64,000 nt of DNA from contig NZ_CAJHAZ010000010.1 of the NCBI RefSeq assembly GCF_904846525.1, forward strand, positions 62,001-126,000, written 5' to 3'. Source of the stretch: Psychrobacter sp. 1044 (GTDB taxonomy: Bacteria > Pseudomonadota > Gammaproteobacteria > Pseudomonadales > Moraxellaceae). The position numbers and the translations under genes were made by a program. The notes under the pieces are model-generated. The model did no database searches and was not told where the DNA came from. It was given only the letters and a program-made list of their open reading frames with translations. This document shows positions 45,878-54,574 of the stretch, piece after piece (positions within the stretch are counted from its first letter, which is position 1; each line of letters starts with the position of its first letter).

Positions 45878-45913
45878 TTAGCCATAAGCTGTTAGCCATA
45901 AGCTGTTAGCCAT
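45878..45913 (+). repeat. 14-bp tandem repeat in spacer
   Basis: The unit TTAGCCATAAGCTG occurs twice followed by a partial TTAGCCAT, just ahead of the next gene. It may change promoter or leader spacing by slippage. Confidence 0.75.
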
Positions 45914-45945
45914 ATAATAGACACTATGACTTAAAGGACACTATT

Positions 45946-46563
45946 ATGTCTGATTTAGACCTTATCAAAGAAAATGAGATGGAGGCGCGCCGAGTATTTC
46001 GTTTATATTCGCGTAAAGTGTTTTTGGCACCCAATAACCGTCATTTTCATGAACAACGTATCAATGCCGCATTACTTTTGACCGAAAAAGAGCCGCTGCA
46101 AGGTGCCGTCGCAGACTTCTTTTATGGCTGTTGGTATGACATTCCTTACGATGTAAATAACCTGTTTACGCGTATTAAAGATCGCTTGTACCCTCATGTC
46201 CAGCAAGGGTTTCGCGACTGTATTAGTAAGAAGCGATATATTCAACGCAATAGTATGCTGGCGACTCGCTGGAGTGTCCTGATATCGCCGTCTCTCAATG
46301 AGCAAAAACAGCGATTGCTTATCAGTAGCGATGACGCCAAAGAAATATCCAAAGACATCACCGCTGAGCTCATGCAGGCGCGTGAAGATAAGGATTGGGG
46401 CACGATTGAGCAGATCGAAAACGAATTCTTTGCTCACTGTATTGCTCGCAATGATCGACTTGCCTTCTCGTTAGTATGGTTTCGCTTGGGTAAAAGCGAC
46501 TGGCAGTTCGATGAGCGCTGGAACAACTGTCAACAGCATCTTGATCAGACCATCAAGACCTAA
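45946..46563 (+). CDS. Unrecognised cytoplasmic protein in the Roadblock cluster
   Basis: I do not recognise the family. The 205-residue protein has no signal peptide or membrane segment. It is mostly helical, rich in Arg, Trp, Tyr and Phe, with a central FFYGCWYDIPYDVNNLFTRI stretch and a C-terminal part predicted helical (EQIENEFFAHCIARNDRLAFSL). It follows the PhnD-like gene by about 165 bp, with a tandem repeat in the spacer and a clear AAAGGA site, and precedes the last gene of the cluster by 29 bp. Context suggests it works with the Roadblock-PAS-PhnD-like proteins. Confidence 0.65.
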   Translation: MSDLDLIKENEMEARRVFRLYSRKVFLAPNNRHFHEQRINAALLLTEKEPLQGAVADFFYGCWYDIPYDVNNLFTRIKDRLYPHVQQGFRDCISKKRYIQRNSMLATRWSVLISPSLNEQKQRLLISSDDAKEISKDITAELMQAREDKDWGTIEQIENEFFAHCIARNDRLAFSLVWFRLGKSDWQFDERWNNCQQHLDQTIKT

Positions 46564-46592
46564 TTTATCGCCGATTTAACCCTTTCATCACA

Positions 46593-47219
46593 ATGGTAGC
46601 CGCTATGTCCTCTTACTTAAATGCTGATAAAACGTATCTAACCCTCACTCCAGCCGGTATTTTTGAGGCATTTTCACAAAGTGAGCCCACTGATGAACAG
46701 CTGTCATTACAAGACTTAATGTCCTATGGGCAGACATTGCTCGCCGCTGATTGGCTTGAACGTTATTCTGACGAATGGCTACAGAGCTTTATAGAACATG
46801 GCTGGATTGAAAAGCTATCTTTGTTTTTACCCGCACCCAATCTGCCGTTAGACCAGTTTTTACCGTATGTGGTTGCCAGCTTATCTGGTAAACGCCGTGC
46901 CGCTATTGGCTCTGATGAAGGGTTTTGCCTAGCACGAATCGGTTACAGCCAAGAAGAAGCGGACATGCTAAGTGTTGCAGCTGCTGACTTTTCAGGTTTT
47001 ATGATTCGCCAAAAACAACGCGGCTGGGCGGTTGAAAGCCAAGCCATCTCGTTTTTTCAACAAGTTGACTTATTGATTCCTGAGACCAGCTTTGTGTTCT
47101 TATGGATTGACGGTTCAGGTTACGCCCTCATCATCGATGGCGAGCCTTTAACTAATAGCCGCGCCTTTGTTGAGATGGTATGGGCATTGAAAACGTCGGG
47201 CTTAAGATTTCTTAGCTAA
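46593..47219 (+). CDS. Unrecognised protein with a possible C-terminal Roadblock-like domain
   Basis: The family is not recognised with certainty. The 208-residue protein has a helical N-terminus (about residues 15-80) and a C-terminal region (about 100-200) that follows a Roadblock layout: a strand IGSDEGFCLARIG, a helix EEADMLSVAAADFSGFMIRQ, strands with FVFLWIDGSGYALIIDG, and a final helix AFVEMVWALKTSGL. The match is by pattern only, but the cluster also encodes a clear Roadblock protein. There is no signal peptide. The start is uncertain: ATG at 46593 or 46605. A terminator about 245 bp later ends the cluster. Confidence 0.65.
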   Translation: MVAAMSSYLNADKTYLTLTPAGIFEAFSQSEPTDEQLSLQDLMSYGQTLLAADWLERYSDEWLQSFIEHGWIEKLSLFLPAPNLPLDQFLPYVVASLSGKRRAAIGSDEGFCLARIGYSQEEADMLSVAAADFSGFMIRQKQRGWAVESQAISFFQQVDLLIPETSFVFLWIDGSGYALIIDGEPLTNSRAFVEMVWALKTSGLRFLS

Positions 47220-47465
47220 TTCAACCAAACCACTTGATATACCATTAAATATCAATATGACACGCTGCTGACCAGTGCGCTTATATCAAACTAAGCGCAC
47301 TTCTTTCAATCTCTCACATCTGCTTTACTTTCAATATCTTTTTTTCTTTCATCTTCTGCTGTAGCCGATTTAATACGATTTGTATACAAGGATAAGGTAT
47401 TACAAATTGCACTTAGGCTTTACGCATGGTTAAGATGTCATATTCAAATAAATTATGAAATAAAA

Positions 47466-47495
47466 AAAAGACGCTGTAAATAGCGTCTTTTTTGT
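47466..47495. terminator. Terminator at the end of the Roadblock cluster
   Basis: AAAGACGCT (47467-47475) pairs with AGCGTCTTT (47482-47490) around a 6-nt loop, with A-runs before and T-runs after. It can act on both strands. Confidence 0.88.
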
Positions 47496-47502
47496 TTATT
47501 GC

Positions 47503-47610
47503 TATAGTCAAGGAATTTTAGAATCGCTACAAGGCGACCGACCGCAGATAGTACACTGAGTACATCTAGAGCGGGTAACACCGTAGCGGTTTAAAAATGC
47601 TCTGACTATA
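47503..47610. mobile_element. MITE-like 108-bp element with terminal inverted repeats
   Basis: The ends form inverted repeats: TATAGTCA at the left and TGACTATA at the right are perfect, and the first 28 positions match at 22 sites when one end is reverse-complemented. The interior has no coding potential and includes GTACACTGAGTAC, a small inverted repeat. It lies in the spacer just before the HdeD-like stop codon. This is the shape of a non-autonomous element; no second copy was seen in the window. Confidence 0.65.
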
Positions 47611-47619
47611 TAGCTAAAC

Positions 47620-48141
47620 TTATATATTGCGCACCACAATTGATTGTATACGTGAATACATAATTAATGATATGCCGTTAGATATCAACTCGACGGCTAA
47701 CAGTATGCCAAGAATATACGTCGCTGACTGCGGATAACTGGTAAATATCATGATAGCCAATATAATCGAGAGCAGACCTGAGAGTAATATTGGGACAAAA
47801 GCCACTGTCCGACGTAGACCGAAAGCAACAACAACTCTGACTATACCTGTTGCCATAAATAAAATAGCAATTACCATGGTCAAGGTTAATATGCCTTGCA
47901 ACGGATCTTGTAATAATTCAATACCAATCAATACACCAAGTACACCGCCGATGGCAGCCAGCACTTTTCCAGTAGTACTATGTGCTCGGAACAAGGCAAT
48001 AAACTGTAAAACACCCACTAAAAGGAAGATAAAACCTGCTAACTGCTCAGCGGCCAAAGTGGCGCTAAGAGGATTAAAAAATGCAAAGATACCGCCAAGA
48101 ATACTAATGATGCCAATGACTAACCATAATGTACGATTCAT
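47620..48141 (-). CDS. HdeD-family membrane protein (DUF308)
   Basis: The 173-residue protein is nearly all membrane: about six helices in three repeated two-helix units (LWLVIGIISILGGIFAFFNP, LAGFIFLLVGVLQFIALF, LAAIGGVLGVLIGIELL and so on). This is the HdeD/DUF308 pattern; HdeD in E. coli is linked to acid resistance at high cell density. The role here is unknown. Start supported by AAGG. It is read towards the MITE-like element and convergent with the Roadblock cluster. Confidence 0.85.
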   Translation of the reverse strand: MNRTLWLVIGIISILGGIFAFFNPLSATLAAEQLAGFIFLLVGVLQFIALFRAHSTTGKVLAAIGGVLGVLIGIELLQDPLQGILTLTMVIAILFMATGIVRVVVAFGLRRTVAFVPILLSGLLSIILAIMIFTSYPQSATYILGILLAVELISNGISLIMYSRIQSIVVRNI

Positions 48142-48266
48142 AAGACGACCTTATTTTACATTTAATAGAAAATAAATTATATCGCAAACCTTACCTTATG
48201 TTGTATAACGGTAGTAATATCTTCGAGTAGTCCTGTTAATATCAGAGTGTGGGCATTGATTTGTGG

Positions 48267-48842
48267 TCACAAGCCTGCTAACTGATTGTTCCACTGTTGC
48301 CGCGTCATGTTATAAAGTACATGCTCAGCCAGCCGATGGTTAGGGTCAAGGGCTGGATGATAGAAGTTGGAGCGGGTATTCATCATGCCAAGGCGCTCCA
48401 TAACCAATTGCGAGCGCTTATTGATAACCGCTGTGAATGACACAACCTCATCGAGCGACAGCTCAGTAAAAGCGAAATTCAGCGCCGCACGTGCCGCCTC
48501 GGTAGCATAACCCTGTCCCCAATAATCTTTATGTAGTCGCCATGCAATCTCGACAGCAGGGGCAAAAGACATATCTGCGTGAGTATCATTCAAGCCAACA
48601 AAACCGATAAAATCATCATATGTTTTGGTGCTATTTTTTAAACATACTGCCCAAAGTCCCCAGCCTTGATTAGCGATAAGCTGCTGGCATTTACTAGCGA
48701 TGATGTCACTTACTTTAGGCGTTAATAACTTGGGGAAATACTTCATTACCTTAGGATCAGCATTTATTTCAGCAAAAACAGCAAAGTCACTTGCTTGCCA
48801 TTGCCTAAGGTAAAGACGTTCTGTTTCTATCACATTTATCAT
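48267..48842 (-). CDS. GNAT-family N-acetyltransferase (RimJ/RimL-like)
   Basis: The 191-residue protein transfers an acetyl group to an unknown amine; it resembles RimJ/RimL-type enzymes. It has TERLYLRQWQASDFAVFAEIN at the N-terminus, WGLWAVCLKNSTKTYDDFIGFVGL in pieces, and the acetyl-CoA-binding YWGQGYATEAARAALNFAF, then the family's VVSFTAVINKRSQLVMERLGM. The ATG at 48842 is taken; an in-frame GTG three codons upstream is possible. It lies downstream of mocA by 32 bp on the same strand and may share its transcript, though the function is unrelated. Confidence 0.88.
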   Translation of the reverse strand: MINVIETERLYLRQWQASDFAVFAEINADPKVMKYFPKLLTPKVSDIIASKCQQLIANQGWGLWAVCLKNSTKTYDDFIGFVGLNDTHADMSFAPAVEIAWRLHKDYWGQGYATEAARAALNFAFTELSLDEVVSFTAVINKRSQLVMERLGMMNTRSNFYHPALDPNHRLAEHVLYNMTRQQWNNQLAGL

Positions 48843-48873
48843 TTTTATCACTTATGGATTGACACTGTTGATA

Positions 48874-49614
48874 CTATTTATCCAGCCAGCCTTGTTGCTT
48901 GGCATGAGCAAGTTGCTCAGGAGTATCGATATCATAGCTCAGTTGATTACTAACAACGGTACTTATCTGACTGGGCGGCAAACCTCTAATTAAATAACGC
49001 AGCCCTTTATCGCCTACCAGCAATGCTTGCCACTCTCTGAGTAAATCAGAATCAATCGTTAAAGGTAGTCCGATAATATTTTGCTTTAATGCAGTGGCAG
49101 CAGACGTTTCATTTAAATTCATATTATTTGAATGCTGCCAGCTACCATAAGTACTTGCCACTACAGACCGCTTATCTGCCAGCAGTTTTGCCAAATGCTG
49201 CTCATCGAGTAAAACTTGATCAACACCCATAATGACGACGCGCTCGATTAATGAGCTTGTTAACTGCGTGACCGCCTCAATAGCCAAATTCAAACTATAC
49301 GCCATACCTATTTCAGGCGTGGGATTTACGACCATTTGAATCATAGAGTACTGAAAAGCCAATTCATTCATCGCACTGGCTATTGATGGTTGATTATCAG
49401 GAATGACTATAATAATTGCTTGCGGTTTTGTAGAAAGTGCGAGTTTGGTCATGAAGCAAATTAAGGGTTCGCCATCTTTACACAGTAACTGTTTTGCTTG
49501 ACCTAAACGCAGGCTCAGTCCACTGGCCAAAATAATGACCACATGGTTTGGTGGCTTTGATAGATTTATTGGCTTTAGTTGCGTAGATGCTAAAATAGAT
49601 GCGTCGCGGCTCAT
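48874..49614 (-). CDS. mocA: Molybdenum cofactor cytidylyltransferase (MocA-like)
   Basis: The protein attaches CMP to molybdopterin to form the cytosine-dinucleotide cofactor of xanthine-oxidase-family enzymes. The 246-residue nucleotidyltransferase has the NTP-binding opening ILASGLSLRLGQAKQLL, a variant of the usual LAAGxSxRMG, and the metal-binding VVIMGVDQVLL, then NIIGLPLTID. Its start overlaps the stop codon of xdhC (ATGA), so translation is coupled. It lies downstream of paoABC and xdhC, so it probably matures that molybdoenzyme. Assignment as mocA rather than mobA rests on context and motif. Confidence 0.82.
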   Translation of the reverse strand: MSRDASILASTQLKPINLSKPPNHVVIILASGLSLRLGQAKQLLCKDGEPLICFMTKLALSTKPQAIIIVIPDNQPSIASAMNELAFQYSMIQMVVNPTPEIGMAYSLNLAIEAVTQLTSSLIERVVIMGVDQVLLDEQHLAKLLADKRSVVASTYGSWQHSNNMNLNETSAATALKQNIIGLPLTIDSDLLREWQALLVGDKGLRYLIRGLPPSQISTVVSNQLSYDIDTPEQLAHAKQQGWLDK

Positions 49615-50993
49615 GATAAATTTATCGCGGCACGAGCACTTGTCGCAGTCGTCTCTATAGAATCAATATGCGTAGAAAACAGCGTTGTAAAGTTAGTATT
49701 TGAAAGATGAGTGTCTGAGTTTTCTGCTGATAGGTTTTGATTGTGCACGACCGCATTGACTTGTGCCATGATACCCAGTGCTAAGGCTTCAGGTCCATCT
49801 CCGCCCAGCTTATAACCAATCGGATAATGCAGTTTTTTGATACCTAGGTTTAAACTGGCAGGATTTGTAAGCTTTGTACTAATTTCTTCGATTAAGCGCT
49901 CGGTACGGTAGCGTGGTCCTAGTTGTCCAAGATATTTATAGTGATTAGCATGCTCTAATAATACGCCAAGGCGAGCACGGTCTTGGCTGAGACTATGCGA
50001 CATCAAAGCAACGGCGGTATTTTTACTTAGTTTTAGTAAAGTGTCACTATCATCTAACGCCAGTACCATCACTCTATCTGCCTGAGGAAAACGCCGCTGC
50101 GTGGCATATTGCACTCGACTGTCTACCACTGTCACATGCCAATCTTGTAGCTTTGCCATCGTAACTAGCGGCATCACATCATTGCCAGCACCACAAATCA
50201 GCAAACGTATCTGTGGTTCCAGTCTTTGTACAAACCACTCTGTGGTACCGTCTTCGCCATCCACTTTAATATATTTAGCACTATTATCAAATATTTGATA
50301 TTTCGCTAATACGTCAACAGCATGGATAACTGTGCTTGAAGCATTAGATACCACTTTACCTGAATTATTAGCGTCGATAGCGGTGAGTTTTCCTAACTTG
50401 ATATAATTGTCTAGGTTAAGACGCAAACCAATTTGAAGTTCAGAGTTTGGATTATTTTGGTTATTAAAATGGATTGTAGAGCGAATTAAAGTTGCTACCG
50501 TTACTGGCTGCTGAGACTGACGAACCTGACTGATGACATTTAACAAAGGCATTGCCGTTGCCAACCGTTCAAACAACACGTGTACGCGCCCATTACAGCC
50601 TAATCCAAAATTCAATTCGTCCGAGTCAATATCTTGTTCATCGTATTTATTATCTATGCCTTTAATATCACTACCTCTATCAAAGTCAAAATCATCTTCT
50701 GATATGCTCGCTGGCACATTACCATTTTCAGCATATTCGATGTCGTCACCCGTTTGGTAAACTTGCACGTTTGCACCATCACGCGTGAGCCAGAAAGCAC
50801 GTTTGATAATATGTGGCTCCAAGCAGCCGCCGCTAATCATCCCGACCGAACGACCATCTTCACAGATGAGCATCATCGCGCCTGCGAGGCGATAGGCTGA
50901 CCCTTCGGTACGCACGACGGTTGCTAGTACAGCGTCAACCTGTTGTTGCTGAGCCTCGCGTGCCAGCTTAAGAATATCAGCAATTTGATTCAT
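49611..50993 (-). CDS. XdhC/CoxI-family molybdoenzyme maturation protein
   Basis: XdhC-type proteins bind molybdenum cofactor and insert the sulfido ligand into xanthine-oxidase-family enzymes. The protein has the N-terminal XdhC_CoxI domain (AVLATVVRTEGSAYRLAGAMM and GMISGGCLEPHI) and the C-terminal Rossmann-like XdhC_C domain (LLICGAGNDVMPLVTMA, then VALMSHSLSQDRA and LGPRYRTERL). The central part is longer than usual with acidic and Asn-rich stretches (about residues 100-130 and 185-260). The ATG at 50993 is preferred to one 21 codons upstream because AGAGG precedes it and a hairpin ends only a few bases from the upstream start. Confidence 0.86.
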   Translation of the reverse strand: MNQIADILKLAREAQQQQVDAVLATVVRTEGSAYRLAGAMMLICEDGRSVGMISGGCLEPHIIKRAFWLTRDGANVQVYQTGDDIEYAENGNVPASISEDDFDFDRGSDIKGIDNKYDEQDIDSDELNFGLGCNGRVHVLFERLATAMPLLNVISQVRQSQQPVTVATLIRSTIHFNNQNNPNSELQIGLRLNLDNYIKLGKLTAIDANNSGKVVSNASSTVIHAVDVLAKYQIFDNSAKYIKVDGEDGTTEWFVQRLEPQIRLLICGAGNDVMPLVTMAKLQDWHVTVVDSRVQYATQRRFPQADRVMVLALDDSDTLLKLSKNTAVALMSHSLSQDRARLGVLLEHANHYKYLGQLGPRYRTERLIEEISTKLTNPASLNLGIKKLHYPIGYKLGGDGPEALALGIMAQVNAVVHNQNLSAENSDTHLSNTNFTTLFSTHIDSIETTATSARAAINLS

Positions 50994-51061
50994 AACGCCT
51001 CTTATATACTCTCTATCATTGATGTCTATATACGGTCTATATCCATCATAGCCCACTTATA

Positions 51062-51092
51062 AAACCCGCTAACGACTACAATTAGCGGGTTT
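51062..51092 (-). terminator. Hairpin between paoC and xdhC
   Basis: CCCGCTAA (51065-51072) pairs with TTAGCGGG (51082-51089) around a 9-nt loop, with A and T runs on either side. It may attenuate transcription from the paoABC genes into the accessory genes. Confidence 0.75.
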
Positions 51093-51119
51093 ATATTGTC
51101 CATCTATTTGACTAAAAAC

Positions 51120-53579
51120 CTATTCTGGTAGCTCATAAAGTAATTTGTCGAGGGTAATAGGAAAGTCATAAACTCGTACACCCACGGCGTTGTAAACGGC
51201 ATTAGCAATAGCAGCGGCAGCACCTGCAATCGCCGTTTCCCCAATACCTTTTATATGCATTGGATTGGTGTACGGATCGTCCTCTTCTACCAAGATAACA
51301 TCAAGCTGAGGAACATCCGCATTGACTGGGACATGGTATTCTGCAAGATTATGATTACATAGCCGACCGTCACGCTTATCGTGAATCACCTGCTCCATCA
51401 ATGCCGAACCAATACCAAATACCATGCCGCCATAGCACTGTGAGGTCGCAGTTTTGTGATTGAGGATACGCCCTGCTGCAAAGGCACCAATCATACGTTT
51501 AACGCGTATTTCACCAGTCACTCGGTGTACAGCGACCTCGGCAAAGTTAGCACCAAATGACGCTTGGCGATGACTTTTTGCATTTTTACCCGGTGCAATT
51601 TGACCTTTTGCACTGACTTTTTGGTCATCATATTGAGCGACAATACCGGCTAATGAATGAGTCTGGAAATTACTAAAGTCATATTCTTTCGATTCAGTTA
51701 GTGAGATTCCCGTTATTTCAGCTAATTTATCTTTTAAATCAGCCACTTTATCTACGATGTTATCGCCCAAACCTGCTACTTTTTCTTTTCCTGCTTCTAT
51801 AACGGTTTCTACCACTGTTTCTACCAAATTAGCATCATGCTCACCTATCTGCTTAATTTGACCGTTATCCAGCTGAATGGTGTCAGGGTATAGACCGACT
51901 TTTTCTGCGATCATCTCACGTAGCTGCTGACAAGCAAGATAAATACTACTGCCTGAACTGGCAGCGCCCATACTGCCCCCTGAGCCTACCGCAGGTGGCA
52001 AACTGGTATCACCAAGCTTCATTTCAATATGATCTATTGGTAGCCCTAATAAATCTGCAGCAACCTGAGTAAATACGGTATAAGAACCTGTACCGATATC
52101 GGTCATGTCTGTCTCGATTACCGCCTTCACGCCCAGTGCTTTTGAGTTATCTATTTGCAGGGTCGCCCGTGCTTCTGATGGCGCTAAGCTGTTGCCGCGA
52201 GCTGCCGCTGCCATACCCATACCCACCCACCAATCACCTTCTAAGCGAGTGGCAGGCTTAGCATTGCGTTGATTCCAGCCAAACTGTTCAGCCGCTTGAT
52301 CGATACAAGCGATAAGCTTACGCGTTGAAAACGGAATGTCTTTACTAGGATCTTGCTCAGGCTCATTGCGACGGCGCAGCTCGACAGGGTCTAGGTTGAG
52401 TTGCTCTGCCAATTCATCCATCGCACACTCAAGGGCAATCTGTCCGACTGCTTCGCCAGGGGCACGCATCGAGCCTGACAATACTTGGTTCATGTCTACT
52501 TGTTGGTAATTGACTCGGCGATTGTCGCCGCGATACAGATAATGCGTAGAGAGCGCTGCTGGCTCAAAAAAGGCTTCTCCTGGCAAATTACTAGAGACCG
52601 TCTCATGAATCATGGTGTCAATAATACCGTCTTCACTACAGCCAATTGCGATGCGTTGACGCGTGTTTGAGCGTCTAATCGTCGCCTCCATCACTTGCGG
52701 GCGCGTCATGGTAATTAACACGGGACGACCCAAGTCCTTTGCGGCGAGTGCGGCGGCTATCGATTCTGGAGAAATCCCAAGCTTGCTACCAAAACCGCCA
52801 CCGACATAACGAGCGATTAATTGCACATTATCTGCATCCAAATCCAATGCATCCACGATTTGCTTTTTGCACGAGGACAGCATTTGATTAGACGAATACA
52901 TAATCAGCTTCTCACCTTCCCAGTGAGCAAGCGTTGCATGAGGCTCCATCGCTGCGCTGTTTTGACTTGGCGTATGATAAAAGCGGTCAAGGGTTACCGC
53001 AGCATTTGCGAGGCTTTGTTCTGGATTACCCTTTTCTGAATTTTTATCCGAACCTTTTTTTTCATTAACGTCATGAACATTTGGTAGCTCTGCCGTAAAG
53101 TTCAATGCCGCCTGATTAGTCTCATCTTCATAAGTCACTTTGAGCGCTTTTGCACCTTCGGTCGCCGCCTCAAACGTCTCAGCAATGACAACCGCGATCG
53201 GCTGACCATGATAAAAAATTTCACTAACGCCTTGCTTAGGTGATTTGGTTGCACCGCCTTGTTGGGCATTGCGTAAAAAGTGCTCAGGATCGGTCACCAC
53301 TTTAATAATCTCAGGAACACCCTCTAAAGAGCTGCTATCAATTTGCTTAACGCGCCCTTTAGCAATGGTTGCACTCACCAAGACACCATAGGCTTGATTG
53401 TCTAAATAAATCTCTGCCGTATAAGGTGCTTGACCACTGACTTTTAGTGACCCTTCAACACGGTTGATTGGCTTACCCACCAATTTACTCGCTGTTTTAT
53501 CAAAAAGTGATTCGACAGGCGCATTCATCATCATTTTTTTGGTCGGTTCTGCTGGTAATATTGAATCCAATAACGACAT
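51120..53579 (-). CDS. paoC: Aldehyde oxidoreductase molybdenum-binding subunit (PaoC type)
   Basis: This large subunit of a xanthine-oxidase-family enzyme holds the molybdopterin-cytosine cofactor and oxidises an aldehyde or N-heterocycle. Family features include PINRVEGSLKVSGQAPYTA at the N-terminus, RYVGGGFGSKLG (residues 257-268), GSMRAPGEA (369-377), GSGGSMGAASSGSS (532-545) and IKGIGETAIAG with the catalytic Glu at residue 781. At 819 residues it is longer than E. coli PaoC (732); much of the excess is an amphipathic, helix-prone insert at about residues 580-632 and an N-terminal extension of about 30 residues. It pairs with the two subunits encoded just upstream. Confidence 0.9.
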   Translation of the reverse strand: MSLLDSILPAEPTKKMMMNAPVESLFDKTASKLVGKPINRVEGSLKVSGQAPYTAEIYLDNQAYGVLVSATIAKGRVKQIDSSSLEGVPEIIKVVTDPEHFLRNAQQGGATKSPKQGVSEIFYHGQPIAVVIAETFEAATEGAKALKVTYEDETNQAALNFTAELPNVHDVNEKKGSDKNSEKGNPEQSLANAAVTLDRFYHTPSQNSAAMEPHATLAHWEGEKLIMYSSNQMLSSCKKQIVDALDLDADNVQLIARYVGGGFGSKLGISPESIAAALAAKDLGRPVLITMTRPQVMEATIRRSNTRQRIAIGCSEDGIIDTMIHETVSSNLPGEAFFEPAALSTHYLYRGDNRRVNYQQVDMNQVLSGSMRAPGEAVGQIALECAMDELAEQLNLDPVELRRRNEPEQDPSKDIPFSTRKLIACIDQAAEQFGWNQRNAKPATRLEGDWWVGMGMAAAARGNSLAPSEARATLQIDNSKALGVKAVIETDMTDIGTGSYTVFTQVAADLLGLPIDHIEMKLGDTSLPPAVGSGGSMGAASSGSSIYLACQQLREMIAEKVGLYPDTIQLDNGQIKQIGEHDANLVETVVETVIEAGKEKVAGLGDNIVDKVADLKDKLAEITGISLTESKEYDFSNFQTHSLAGIVAQYDDQKVSAKGQIAPGKNAKSHRQASFGANFAEVAVHRVTGEIRVKRMIGAFAAGRILNHKTATSQCYGGMVFGIGSALMEQVIHDKRDGRLCNHNLAEYHVPVNADVPQLDVILVEEDDPYTNPMHIKGIGETAIAGAAAAIANAVYNAVGVRVYDFPITLDKLLYELPE

Positions 53580-53581
53580 GA

Positions 53582-54574
53582 TTATGCTCCCTTGCCCGCT
53601 AATGCGCGTTGAATAACTTGTTTAAGTAGACGACGAGTCAGCGGTATTTTGAAATCATTTTGACCACTACCTTTAGCCTCTTTTAATAATAATTCCGCTG
53701 CTTGTTTGATGACATTTTCATTGCCATCAGTACCCGTCAGCAATGCCTCAACGGCTTCGTTGCGCCATGGCTCAGTACCAATACCGCCGAATGCTAAGCG
53801 CACTGTGTCCAAACGCCCATTATCAGTCACGTCTATGATTGATGCACAAGACACTAAGGCAAAAGCATAGGACGCGCGATCACGCACTTTGTCATAAGTG
53901 TGCATGCCTTTGATGAGCGCTGGCAACACAACATGAGTGATAAGCTCACCAGACTCTAAAACGTTTTCGATATGTGGCGTATCTTTTGGTAGACAATAAA
54001 AGTCTTTAATCGCGATTTTACGCGTTGAACCATCCCTTTTTAACGTCTCAATAGTGGCATCTAATAAGCGCATCGCGACGGCCATATCAGATGGATGCTG
54101 GGCAATACAGGACTCGCTAGTACCTAAAATTGCCAAGGTACGATTTTCACCATTTATCGCTAGGCAACCAGAACCTGGGTTGCGTTTATTGCAGGCGCTG
54201 TCTGTCTGATAAAAATAATAACAACGAGTACGTTGCAATAGATTACCGCCCGTCGTCGCTCTATTACGCAACTGTCCCGTCGCACCTGCCAAAATCGCCC
54301 GTGATAGCACTGGGTAATTGGCAATAACCTCAGGATGCGCGGCCAAGTCGCTATTGGTCACTAGCGTACCGATGCGTAGGCCACCATCTGTAGTCTTCTC
54401 AATTTGAGCTAATGCTAAGCGAGTGATATCCACCAGCTTAATTGGCGTTTCAATCTCTAACTTCATCAAATCTAAAAGGTTGGTACCCCCTGCGATAAAT
54501 GAGGCGTCTTTTACACTAGCAGATTGGGCTGCCTGCTTTGGCGCGGTAGCACGGCTATACTCGAAACGTTTCAT
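53582..54574 (-). CDS. paoB: Aldehyde oxidoreductase FAD-binding subunit (PaoB type)
   Basis: The medium subunit binds FAD and passes electrons from the iron-sulfur clusters to the acceptor. The 330-residue protein has the FAD-binding FIAGGTNLLDLMKLEIETP, then LRNRATTGGNLLQRTRCYYFY and NKRNPGSGCLA, whose cysteines match the extra 4Fe-4S site known in PaoB. It overlaps paoA by an ATGA and ends 2 bp before paoC, so the three are tightly coupled. Confidence 0.92.
   Translation of the reverse strand: MKRFEYSRATAPKQAAQSASVKDASFIAGGTNLLDLMKLEIETPIKLVDITRLALAQIEKTTDGGLRIGTLVTNSDLAAHPEVIANYPVLSRAILAGATGQLRNRATTGGNLLQRTRCYYFYQTDSACNKRNPGSGCLAINGENRTLAILGTSESCIAQHPSDMAVAMRLLDATIETLKRDGSTRKIAIKDFYCLPKDTPHIENVLESGELITHVVLPALIKGMHTYDKVRDRASYAFALVSCASIIDVTDNGRLDTVRLAFGGIGTEPWRNEAVEALLTGTDGNENVIKQAAELLLKEAKGSGQNDFKIPLTRRLLKQVIQRALAGKGA

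Larger units (their letters stand above)
47220..47619. other. Spacer with a terminator and a MITE-like element
   Basis: No gene is seen. The 400-bp region holds a strong terminator and a 108-bp inverted-repeat element, each listed separately, and lies between convergent genes. Confidence 0.6.
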
